Assembly (NCBI GenBank): GCA_002118135.1
Contig: BDIU01000124.1
Coordinates: 1 to 64,000 of the forward strand
Origin: Trebouxia sp. TZW2008
Taxonomy: Eukaryota > Chlorophyta > Trebouxiophyceae > Trebouxiales > Trebouxiaceae
Direction: 5' to 3'
Length of the DNA stretch: 64,000 nucleotides
The notes under the pieces were generated by a model. It had not been told where the DNA came from and ran no database searches. It saw only the letters and a program-made list of their open reading frames with translations. Shown here one piece after another: positions 33,591-44,207 of the stretch. Each line of letters begins with the position of its first letter. The stretch's first letter is position 1. A program made the position numbers and the translations under genes.

Positions 33591-35367
33591 ATGTCAGTGG
33601 CTGCATCTAGCAGAGGTCTTGCTTCCAGGCTGTGGAGCAGCTACAACCGGCAGTTAGATGCACAGCCGCTTGTCACAAAGAGTTTCACATCTTTTTTTGG
33701 CTTCATTGTGGGAGATGCTGTAGCTCAAGCAGCTTCTGGTGAAAAGTATGACTATTGGCGGACAGCACGCTTTGCTACCTATGGCCTGCTACTTCACGGT
33801 CCAATCAGTCATGCCTGGTATGGTGTGCTGGACAAGAATGTGATGCCAAAAGCGCCAAAAAGGTCAGACAAACTGTCATCACTCTGCCCTACAGCTCTTC
33901 GTGCAAGCTGTTGTTGACTGCACAGCAGTAGACCAGTGTGCTGTGGACTAAAGCTAAATTTGAATTTGCAATAGCAACCCTAGCTCAATGTCTATGACAT
34001 ATATCACTTTGTTTTGTTTCACAATTGCAAAAGGCTGGCAGATTGAAAGTGAGCTTGCTGGCAGTTGCTAAGGTGTGACGTGTTCTGCAGCCCAGCAGCT
34101 GTACTTATCAAGATGGGCTTAGATCAGGTGGTCTTGTCTCCACTTGGCATCTGCCTCTTCTACAGCGTCATCAAGACAATGGAAGGTCAGTCATTGATTA
34201 TAAAGCATTGCTTGAGTCATAGCCTGTTTTGATGACTACAAGTCAGGCTGGAGCAAAACATGCATATGCACACCGTCATGCTATACAGTGTAATCAAAAC
34301 CTTGTCAAACAATGCAGCAATTATTGCAATTCAATGACAACTTACTGCTTTGTTTTGACCAGCCTGTGTGGTCTGTATAGATCTAGCGCAAGCAATGCAA
34401 TTCTCACCAAATCAACAACTGCTCAAGTGTGCTGCAGGGCAGTCTGACAAGATCAAAGACACTCTGCAGGACAAGTTCTGGCCCACACTGCTAGCTGGCT
34501 ATGCTGTCTGGCCTCTGGCTCATGTCATCAACTTCCGCTTCATCCCCAACTCACAGCGGGTGCTGTACATCAATGCAGTCAATGTAAGGCCCTTGCTTCT
34601 CAGCCATACATGCCTTGCGATCTGTGATATACTGATGCACTGATGCAAAGGAGAAGTTGCGTAAGGGGCTTTGAGCTCAGGATGCAACAGTCTGGATGAC
34701 GCTTAGTGCAGTAAAGGTTTGGCCTTTGCTTCATGCTGCATTGAGTGAAGCTCAGATTGATGGATGCTGTGCACGTAAGCCCCTTATTTGACTTCGCAAT
34801 TGCAGCACAGTATAAGCACACATCCCGGATGTGAGGTATGTACACAGGCAGGCTGGATATGTCACGCCTCCATGAGCACATGGTCTGCAGCAACGCTCAT
34901 GCATGCCAGCACATGCAAAAGCCGTCCATCAAGCCCGCCTGTCTTGCTTACACATTTGCTTTGTGTCTGAGCAATAATAATGCAAGGGTGGCTGTTGATA
35001 TCACCAGTGCAGTCATGCACCCACCAGCTGCTATGGCCTTGCAGGAGTTTAAAGTCTGACAAAACAGGTCTTTTCAAGGCCATTGCCAGACACAAACTTT
35101 CTGCAACAGTGGTTGCAAAAGTCAACCAACTTGAGCTGTTCCTTGACCTGTGGCATGGTGATCTGATATATAGCCCAATGTTTGCAGGCATAAAATTTGC
35201 CAGGTCATTGATGCCATCGAGACAACCCTTTTGTGGTGATGTGTATGCAGGTGTGCTGGAATGTGTTCTTGTGCAAGCTTGCAAGCTCAGGGCCCCAGGA
35301 TGACAGCAGACTCAAAAATGGCAACAAGGTGCAGGCAGGTGGCAAAGAGCTGAAGGCTGAGGTTTAG
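33591..35367 (+). CDS. Mpv17/PMP22-family organelle membrane protein
   Basis: A small multi-pass membrane protein of mitochondria, peroxisomes or plastids; family members behave as channels or affect organelle DNA and metabolite balance. Four exons give 209 residues: 33591-33862, 34091-34185, 34438-34583, 35251-35367. The N-terminus has YNRQLDAQPLVTKSFTS and GDAVAQ. Family hallmarks follow: GLLLHGPISHAWYGVLD, KMGLDQVVLSPLG, FWPTLLAGYAVWPLAHVINF, RFIPNSQRVLYIN and VCWNVFLCKLAS. Four membrane segments are expected. The hydrophilic tail of about 25 residues after LCKLASSG is longer than in many members. The exact organelle cannot be told from sequence. Confidence 0.92.
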
Positions 35368-36453
35368 CACGCACACCATCTCTGCTTGTCTAGTCAGAGA
35401 GGTCAGATGGGGGTGGACTGTATCTTAAATTAGATTGCAGCTTTGTACATGTGTGGCTGGACCCGTGTTTGATTTGTAAATTTCATGTTGCAGTATTAGA
35501 GACCAATTTGATTGGGCTGTGCAGCATAGCAGGCTATACCTGTAGCTACTTGGTGCTATAGTGTGGGCTCTCATGCACCCATGTTAGGCAGAACTACAAG
35601 ATAACATGCAAACAGCGCTTCAACCTGCCATAATAGTAGACATGTTTACCCAGATAGACTGTGCATGGGAGTCATCATGTCCTAAGCATTGATTCCCAAA
35701 CCCACATGCATAGCTTGTTGCAACGTCTGTCACCGTTGACAAGGGCCAGATCAGGCTCTCAAAGAGTCTGCTAACGAGCTAAGGCTTTGCGCTGCGTCTG
35801 TCAGCATATTCAGTTTGCAAATGATGTGACGCATGCAAGCAGGCAGGTACAGCACTTCCTCAAGATTGTCAGGAGCAGCTTGCAGACCCACGTTGAATAT
35901 CAGATCGATGATCATAGTATATGCGAGTCACAGAATCTGCAACCTTCATGTGCTTGTTTTGCATGAACATATTATACTAGATCGCTTGCAGCCGATGCAG
36001 CCGATGCTGTCAAGCCACCAACAATATCAAAGGAAGTGAGCTGACTTTGCAAATTACACTTGATTGCAACTGTACTCCAAATAAAGCGGTACCGATTGAG
36101 GGAAGTGACTGACAGCTGCTGATGTCAGCATTGCAGCACACAAGTACCTGTGCTCGTACTATAGCAAAAACAACTACAAGAAATGTACTGAGCGACGATA
36201 TTGGTGTGTTGAGCAAAACCCTTGTTTATTTGTAATCTCAAAAACTGCAAGCGGCTAGCTTGAAAGCTTTTTGCATTCACACAGAACTTGCAAGCTGAAA
36301 CGACTGGCAAAATCTGATCTGCAAAATGAAGTGGCTGCAGCATAGGTACCAAAACAAAATTGTTCATTTCTGTCCTGGTTAAAGTCATCAAGCAACAATC
36401 AGTTCACAAAATGGCTTTGACCATGTTCAGTATTTTGTGTCCTGTGGCGAGCA
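35368..36453. other. Convergent 3' spacer, no gene seen
   Basis: A gap between the 3' ends of the Mpv17 gene (plus) and the CE2 esterase gene (minus). AT-richer, CpG-poor, with no coding signal. It should hold both 3' untranslated regions and polyadenylation sites. Confidence 0.5.
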
Positions 36454-39363
36454 TCAAACTGTCACACTCCTTGGGTAGTTTGAGCTAGTCCACTCTGGCA
36501 GCACAGCCTCAATGTATGCTGACAGCTGTGCTGCAATGTTGGCATCAGCAGCAGCACTGGGGTGAGCCACACACCAGCCGTCAGTTGGCAAGTTGACACC
36601 GTTCAGCTGCAAAAGGTGCACATTGGTCATGCCCTCTGCTTGGGCTGCTGTGTAGAGGCTGGACATGTACTGCAGGTATGTGGTGGTCTGGTTGTAGGTC
36701 AGCACACCCTGGATCTGCACTTCCAGAGGGAACACCTGAATGATGATTTCTGGCATGTCATACTCCTCGTTGATCTGCAACCAGACAGCAGCGATGTCAG
36801 CATATCACATGGCATGATGATTGTGCACCACGTGGTCTTCACAGCAGCACAACGGCAGGTGTAGCGCACTACAAGCATGACAATTGCTTTGAGGGATAGT
36901 CATCTCAAATTCCTGAAGCCCTTCCTTGAATACATAGCGCTGCACCCGCAGGAACAGTCAGCAAGCACATACTGTGCCAGTCACGGCTGTCATGCATGAG
37001 GGCAGTTTGGAGAAGACTGCACAGCTGAAAGCAAGTGCGGTGAGAACCTGGTCCGTAGTGCAGCATTGCAGGTAAAATGACCAGACATTGTGAACCGGCA
37101 AGCTTTCAGTGACTCACAGTGTTCATGAAGTTGATGATGTCACTGGTCCAATCCTCTAGTGGGGGAGGTGTTGCATGGAAGTCGTTGGTACCACCAGCCA
37201 TCACCACAACCTGCATGAACAAAAAGCAAATGTCAGACTCTCATCCAGGTTGGCTCAGAGACTGTTTGTGTTGATGCTCACATCACATACTCAAGGTATT
37301 AGCCGCAGGCTGATTTGACAATATCATCACTGCATTCTTTACCGACACACGCAACACATATTTTAAGGTATTAGCTGCAGACAGATTTGGCGCAATCATC
37401 ACCACATGGTTCACAGACATGCGCAGAAAAGCAGATGATGTCATGTGTACAGCTCAAGGCATGACATTGCACAAATGAGCTGATTGCAGACAGGCAACAA
37501 GCATGCAATGAGGTAAGGTGCCAATGCAAGACCAAAAATAAAGAAAGGCAGCAACGATGTAAGATCAACGGGAGAATGGCCTACCTGGGGCACCCAGCTG
37601 CTGTAGTTCATGACCATGGAAGTGTTGTCTGCGGCAATGACTCTGCTGAACAGGATTGGGACTTCAGGGGTGATTTCCAGCAGATCAACAGCAGGCTCCC
37701 CAGGTGTGTACATCCTGCTGCCGCTTGGCAGAATGGCAGGGTAGTCATCTACGCCTGCCCCTGACCATGCAATCACCTGAACAAAGGCATGCAGCTCAGC
37801 TTGCCTTGCAATGTCTGTTGGCGTTACTGAAGCCGTAGCGGTTGCAGCTGTGAAGAGCCTGTGCAAGCCCTGCGGAACAGCTGAGCTGCGAGACACAACT
37901 GACGTTGTGGCGATTGCTGCAAACGTGCTGGACTGGAGACTGTGTTTGGGAGAACTGCACTGTGTGTGAGAGAAATGCACTGGGGACTGTGTTCGGGCAA
38001 GCGCAAAGTGCTTGACCAGTACACCGGGTCAAGGCTGTGTGCGTTTTTTGTGGCGCAGCCACTTGCAATATGACAGCCAGCGCTGTTGCGTATCAGGCAT
38101 GTTGCGTCATGCGCAGGCAGACCCTACAGCAAGCAAGACCTCAATAGGCACCCACCTGGTAGTCTGCACTGAAGTTGGCAGCTGTCAAGGGGCCCCAGGC
38201 TATAGCAGCATTCTCAGAGTCAAGTTCAGGGTAGCAGAGGCCGCTGATGCGGTGGATCTCACAGACTGTGGCGTTGCAGTGAGTGGTGCCTCCAATATTG
38301 CCAAATCCAACAGTGTACGAGTCACCTACAAGCAAGGACATATGTGTTAGTAGAAGCACAGCTCCGAGCGCTAGCAACTGCATCATGACAAAGCACTCAG
38401 CTGATCAGGAAGTCACCGTAAATCAAAACAAGCGTTTGCAAGAAGTCATGGCGTGCAGGTGCTGGGCTACTGTGCAATCATGCATGAGCTGGTCTGAATG
38501 CGAGATGCCAGTGCATTGCAATTCAATGCAGGAAAGATGTGTTGACAGGGTCTCATTTGCTCTCAGTACTGTGACGGTCAAGACGCAGTAGTGTTGCAGT
38601 ACTCAAGCAGCATGACCATTGCATGCAGAATGGTGCAGTACATGTTGAACTTCTGTGCATGACTCACCAATGAATTGAATATGACGGCCTGTCTGGAATG
38701 CTGGTGGCAGCTGAGGGGTCACAAACCTGAAAGTAGAGCATGTGCCCTCTCAGAGATTGCATTAGCACACATGCATGAAGTGCAGCACAAATATGGCATG
38801 CTGCAGAAAACACGAAAGCCACTAGTGTGCACGTGCAGGGCTAGCGCTGCATGATGCTGTGCTGCTGGATGTACAGACAGTCATTGCAGAGGTACCTTCG
38901 GGTCAGAAAACGCTTTGAAAAGAACTCACCTGCCGCCAGGACCCACGGTGAGACTCTGCAGGGTCGCCTGACCGTAACTTGCTTCGCTTAGCTTGGTGAT
39001 GGTCAGATTGTGAGTTCCGTTGCCGAGACCTGTTGCGCCCCAGTTGATCGACGTGTTGTTCGGGTTGGTGGTCTCGACGGATACCTGCTGCTGATCCAGG
39101 TAGAAGGCAAATCGTGTGTAAACTGAAGAGGCGACGCTCGGGGTTAAGGTCGTCAATGTTGCGTTCACCGCCGAACCCATGAAAGATACATAGATGCTGG
39201 ATGCCGGCCACGAGAATGTGAGCGGAGGTGAACCCAGTCCTGTCTGCTGGTCCACGTCCCCATCGAAGCGTCCTTGCAGCAATACCTGAGGACTCTGAGC
39301 GCTGCAGCAAGTCGAAAATAGAACGCACAAGCCGAAGACTAGGGGCAGCGAACAGGATCGCAT
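36454..39363 (-). CDS. Secreted SGNH/GDSL esterase, carbohydrate esterase family 2-like
   Basis: Probably removes acetyl groups from polysaccharides outside the cell or in the secretory path. Six exons give 422 residues: 38930-39363, 38668-38726, 38156-38325, 37585-37776, 37118-37210, 36454-36774. Residues 1-23 are a signal peptide (MRSCSLPLVFGLCVLFSTCC). Residues about 28-145 form the beta-sandwich N-domain typical of CE2 (GRFDGDVD, FSWPASSIYVSFMGSAV, NLTITKLSEASYG). The SGNH domain follows with all four blocks: Ser in FIGDSYTVGFGN, Gly in VIAWSGAGV, Asn in MAGGTNDF and His in CVAHPSAAAD. The residue two before that His is Ala-for-Asp-like, fitting CE2 enzymes that use a Ser-His dyad. Several NxT/NxS sites suggest glycosylation. 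Exon 5 splices directly to exon 6; no extra exon is needed in 36775-37117. Confidence 0.9.
37284..37440. repeat. Diverged tandem repeat in a CE2 intron
   Basis: AAGGTATTAGCcGCAG with its following GATTTG and ATCATCAC segments recurs about 75-80 bases later as AAGGTATTAGCtGCAG. Two diverged copies, both within the intron 37211-37584. Confidence 0.7.
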
Positions 39364-39929
39364 CTTGCTTGGTTTTATTTAGACGTGCTGTGGGACCTGC
39401 AACTTCATCCGAAGCGCGCCGCAGCGATGCGCTGCTGCATATGTATGCATGCCGAGCTGGATTGATTTGTAAACTCTGCGTCATGATGCTTATCCAAGTG
39501 ACTAATTTTGTATCTCAACAAGCGTTTCTTGTGGGCAGGCTTGCCAAAGCTTGGTATTGCTATGCAGAGGCGCGATAGAGGGATGCTTTCACTTTGCCCG
39601 GCATCAAGCATCACCTGTTAAGCAGAGCACCTTTCACAGTTGACCTTGGTGATCAACTCCCCTGATCCCAAGCCCACTCAGCACTCAACAACGCAATCGA
39701 GTGCCACAACTTTGATCATAGCATTGCTGGACAGCAGATCTGCGACCCAGCTGGAAAACAATTGAAAGCGCGAAACGTGCCTGCACCATTTTCCCTAAAG
39801 CTTCCATTCCTTTTTGCATGGCTTGCCTAATGTGGCATTCGTCCTAGAATTCAAAATTGCTGAATAATCTTTGCACCTCTGCAGAATGCATGCCGCAGTA
39901 GCGCACGGCATGACATCGAGGACTCTGCG
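39364..39929. promoter_or_regulatory. Divergent upstream region, CE2 esterase / erythromycin esterase
   Basis: Lies between outward-facing genes and is followed by strongly CpG-rich sequence up to 40,250. If the esterase-family relic started in the alternative frame, its ATG would be near 39,880-39,900. No promoter motif is certain. Confidence 0.4.
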
Positions 39930-41299
39930 GTGCCTCGACAACAGCCCCTGCCGCGCCAACCGAGCAACAAGCAGCCCTTTGCATCGTGCATTTGCTTCTG
40001 CTCGTCGGCCCTCGTTCCGGCAAACAGCTCTCCAGACAGTGTGCCTTCGTTCAGCCAAGTCTCAAGCTGCGGACGTAGTTGCAAAGCACGCAATACCCAA
40101 CGTATCGCCGGCGCAAATAGCGAAAGAAAAACAGACGCTCGCATCGTTTTGATCGGTGATGCGACGCACGGTACTTCAGACTTTTACAGGAACCGAGCGG
40201 AGATAACCAAGGATTTGATTCAGCATCATGGCTTTAACGCAGTTTCTGTCGAGGCAGGTTGAATCTGTTCTTTATGATCTGCTGACACGCAAAGTAGCAC
40301 AGCATTTCGTTCACTTCAGGACGTCCTGAAATAACACCATCAGCTCTGTCTGCAGACTTCCAGATGCATTCAGGACCAATTCGTTTGTCAGGGGCTTGTC
40401 CAAGGAGAAGACAGCTGATGAAGCTCTAGGCTCATTCACAGTGAGTGCATCCATTTGATGCGCCGCTTCACGCTGCTTCACCTGCTCAATGCGATACTTG
40501 CTGCAAGGTCTAATGCGCAGTCTTTTGACAGCATGTGCAGCAATCTTGTCTACCTGCATCACCATCCTGGTGGACCTGAAGCTTGAGGCTTGCGTGTTTG
40601 ATTGCTGCTGATGCTCAACTTTCATGCAGAGGTTTCCACAATGGATGTGGCGCAACACGGACATGCTGAAACTCGTTGAGTGGCTGCGAATGCATAATAG
40701 CACCTCTGAAAACACCAACCATCAACAAATTGGCTTCTATGGCATGGACGTGTACAGCTTGCACAGCTCAGCAGACTCTGTGTCTCAGTATCTTGAAGAG
40801 GTGGACCCTAATGCTGCCTCAAAGGCGCGGAAAAGATATGGGTGCTATGCCAAGTAAGTGAGTATTTTGCGTGTTCAGAACAGTATCCTTTGTTCGTTTT
40901 GCAAAGTGACCAACAACATCTACTGGCAAAGTTTGAGCTGCAGTCTACTTTGGCATGCTCTGCAATTGCAATTGTTGCAGTTGACATCATTGCACTGAAG
41001 ACTTGATCGGACATGTCCTCATGTGTCATCTTGCATGCTGTTCCTGCTTGATTTTCACAACAGCAATAGGCTTCATGAGGTATCATCTGCATCTGCATGG
41101 GCGTGGTTTTGTATTTCAGTCTTTTTGAAAAAGAGTTACTGTAGAGTGATGTATTCAATGCTGTGCAGAGTCATTGGCACCGTGCATTGCATTGGCAGTC
41201 TACAGCAAACACAAAGCTAATTTTGACGTTGCCTGCAAGTTGTGCAAAGTGTCCGCACATGTCACCTGCTTGTGTTGTTCAAATTCCTACTTTCTGCAG

Positions 41300-41375
41300 G
41301 AATGAGCTGACTTGGAACATTAGAGACAAGCACATGGTTGACACATTGAACGCTTTGGACCATCACCTGCAATAG
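41300..41375 (+). repeat. Dead tandem copy of an erythromycin-esterase exon
   Basis: After an acceptor at 41299 the frame reads NELTWNIRDKHMVDTLNALD and ends at TAG (41373-41375) with no donor. The copy at 41454 reads DELTWNVRDKHMVDTLSALD and continues. Both copies bring their own TCTGCAG or GCTGCAG acceptor, so the duplication included the intron end. Confidence 0.9.
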
Positions 41376-42436
41376 GGCGGCAACAAGCACACGATTTTGT
41401 GTGAAAGTTTGTGCGTCTGTTGTCATTCTGGCTCAGCTTGCTTCTTGCTGCAGGGATGAGTTGACTTGGAATGTCAGGGACAAGCACATGGTGGACACTT
41501 TGAGCGCTTTGGATCAGCACTTGCAAAAATTAACGGCGTCGAGCGGCCGAAGATTGTGGTATGGGCCCACAACAGCCACCTCGAGGATGCCAGGGCCACT
41601 GATATGGGCAAGTCATGTGGAGAGGTCAATGTCGGCCAGCTGTGTAGAGAAACCTCTGGCCAAGATCAGGCAAGCTCAACAAGTAATATATTGACTTATA
41701 CGATCAAGCATGTCTTCGCTGACTCGCTCATCAGCGAATGCTCTGCAGATGCAAGTCAGTGCACTGGTTCATGTTGACATTGGCTCAAAGAGAATTTCGA
41801 GAGTACAGCTGCCAGCATATACTGTGACTTCTGTGTCAGTAGTTTTGTGGGCACGGAGTATTGTAAGTGTGATATGTCAAGCGCCCTCATCAATATACAA
41901 AACTTGCCTGAAGGTCTGGTGACCTCATGAGGCAAGCAGCACGCAAGCAACACTTTGTCCGATGCAGCAAATCAGCAATGGGTCTCCGTCACTTTTTGTT
42001 GTGCCAGGCCGCGCTTTGTGTCTTCAGCACAATGCAAAAAAGAATGACGACATTCCTGTGCTCAGCTGGAATTGCTGTCACAGCTTGTTAGGTACAAGGC
42101 AAAGCATGGCAAGCCAACCAATGAGATGCACCATACCTTGTTCAATGGTTTTGACCATGGCATGCCTGCAGGCGAGTATCATAGGCTTCACCACCCATCA
42201 AGGGACAGTAGCAGCAGCAGATGAGTGGGGAGAACCTGTCAGGCATAAGAGGGTTCAGCCCAGCATCAAAGGTTTACACCAGCTTTACAGCTCCTGTCCC
42301 ACTGCAACAGCCTGGTGGATCATCCTTATAACACCAGAGTTGCACGCCTTTGCAGCTGTAACACAGCGCGCAAGGCCTGCACCACCACTGTTGCATCAGC
42401 ATCCATGAGACCGCACCATGCAATGATAGCATCAAT

Positions 42437-42900
42437 GTAATAATAATAATAATCATTACATGTTCCAGCATATACTGCTAGTTATGTGTGGCACAAGTCC
42501 TATCTTGTCAGGCTGGCTTGTCTTGAGCATCGCGATATGGACGCCTGATGTTCAACTGTTGAAAGTCAGACAAAACAATGTCATTCCAGATCTTCATTGG
42601 GCGACCTGGAGGATTTGGTCCCTTGATTCGACCAAACAACATGACCTTAGGCAACCTAGTGTCTAGCATCCTGCAGACATGTCCACACCACCTAAGCCTC
42701 TTACTCCTCAGTTTGGAGTCCATGGAACAAGTTTGACACATTGACAGTATGGCTGCATTTGAAACACAGTCTCTCAAAGAAATGCCACAAATGTGTCTCA
42801 AAACATTTCATCAAAAAGGCAGATATAGCTGCACAGTGCTTGTTGAGCAGAGTCCATGTCTCTGCACCATCAATGTCCTCTGTGTCTAAATGACAAGTCC
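42437..42900 (-). mobile_element. LINE retrotransposon 3' fragment with (TAA)n tail
   Basis: Minus-strand translation gives the C-terminal part of a LINE polyprotein: DGAETWTLLNKH in one frame (about 42,850), then SLRDCVSNAAIL, RLRWCGHVCRMLDTRLPK, LFGRIKGPNPPGRPMKIW and DIVLSDFQQL in another. The LRW.GHV.RM..RLPK and PGRP..W patterns are standard for the region downstream of reverse transcriptase. The 3' end meets a TAA/ATT microsatellite at 42438-42453, a tail type known for I-like LINEs. It is 5'-truncated and frameshifted, so inactive. It lies in antisense orientation within the intron 42272-43099. Confidence 0.85.
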
Positions 42901-43645
42901 TGTGATAACAGGGCCAATAGAGCACATGTGGTACAAGTCATGCCAATGGAGTCAAGATTTTGCATTGCTGGTTGAGTCACTGCGTGTATGCACGCATGTT
43001 ACCTTACTTCCCTGCTCAAGCCGATATGATCACGTCACATCTTGCAATATGTTGCTGCAGCTGCAAATGGGTGACTGACTCTCATTTGCTGAGCTGCAGA
43101 TAGCTATGAGAGCCTGTTGCACAGAACAAACCTCAGCCAGTTTGCGCTGAACCTGCAAAAGGCTGATGACGAGCTGTTGCGAGCACTCAGGGGTCCCAGA
43201 ATCGAAAGGTTCATTGGTGTTATCTACCTCCCACAGACTGAAAGATACAGGTCAGGGTATTGGCATGCATCTTTGCAATTGTGTCATTATGGAGACTTTG
43301 TCTCGAGTCATCTGTGGCATGGTGAAGCGACCCGTACACATACTATGAACCCATATGATGCAAAATCTTGGCAATACAGGGCTTTTCAGATGATATTGAC
43401 CATCAAGTTCATGTACAGTCAGCATGCACATTCAGCTGGGTTGCAGGTTCTTCATGCAGCCGTGCCTAGCTTGACGATTGCTGTTGATGCTGCAGTTACT
43501 ATTGCCGGTGTGGCTGGCAGACCAGTATGACATTGTGGTGCATATTGATTCAACAAAAGCTGTCAGGCCGCTCGAGGAACCTGACTGGGAGAACATGGAA
43601 GAGCATGAAGGCGTGTTGGCGGAAACATACCCATATGGTTACTGA

Positions 43646-44207
43646 GCAACTCAGAATGTACGTTATGCAGAACGCAGAGCGAACATTGTAGCAATGTCAG
43701 TCAATGCTGTGGGCAAAGAGTATGTGCGTTGCCCTGCTGTGTCATATGTGAGCAGAGGAGAATGAGTCTGCTTGCTTTGCTCTGATCATGTGTTTTACTT
43801 CATAAAAAGCAAGGGCTAGAAAAACTGCTGCATGGCTTCTGCAACGTACTCGAGTTGTTTGTGACACAGCACTTCAGCTTGTGATGAGTGTGACTTTGGA
43901 ACACACTCAACAGGAGAGTCAAAACTCTGCTCGGCCAAATGTGAAGTGAGGGCAAAGGGTACCGGGCTAGTCTATTATCACTCATTACCTGTTATAACTA
44001 AATAGCATCCCACTGCTAAATAAGTAGCCTGCCTTGTCTTGATGGCATTCAAAGAGGGAACACAAAACTGAGTGGCACTGTATGAAGAGAGCATTGTAGC
44101 AGCCCTGCTGTAGTTGCTAAGCTGTAAATTTTGAAGTTGGAAGGCACAGTGTGGAAGGCACTTTCTATCAGCTTTCGTTTGCCGGTTCACAGTTTGCACA
44201 TCAATAG
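43646..44207. other. Convergent 3' spacer, no gene seen
   Basis: Between the esterase relic (plus) and Nup85 (minus). No coding signal; it should hold both 3' ends. Confidence 0.5.

Larger units (their letters stand above)
39930..43645 (+). pseudogene. Erythromycin-esterase-family gene, decayed
   Basis: Family PF05139 hydrolases; EreA/B open macrolide lactones, but algal functions are unknown. Recognisable exons: 39930-40257 (RIVLIGDATHGTSDFYRNR), 40356-40440, 40630-40853 (RFPQWMWRNTDMLKLVEWLR, FYGMDVYSLHSS), 41454-41669 (WNVRDKHMVDTL, IVVWAHNSHLEDARATDMG), 42172-42271 (GFTTHQGTVAAADEWGEP), 43100-43250, 43496-43645 (VVHIDSTKAVRPLEEPDWE). Active-site His in DATHG, Glu in SVEAG and His in WAHNSH survive. 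Breaks: one base is missing from CC near 40361, from A5 near 41527 and from TATTG near 43500 relative to the conserved frame. About 80 residues expected between GCYAK and WN(I/V)RDKHM are absent. An exon is duplicated with a stop. A LINE sits in an intron. The exon ending 41669 would use a GC donor. A fourth shift near 40130 is possible. I call it a pseudogene; clustered assembly errors are the alternative. Confidence 0.75.

Noticed and set aside
36775..37117. Possible additional CE2 exon (FSKLPSCM or RYVFKEGLQEFE)
   Set aside because: No combination of acceptor and donor keeps the frame, and exon 5 joins exon 6 in phase with a sensible protein sequence.
37441..37980. 179-residue minus-strand frame
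   Set aside because: Only 37,585-37,776 is real CE2 exon; the rest is read-through of intron on both sides.
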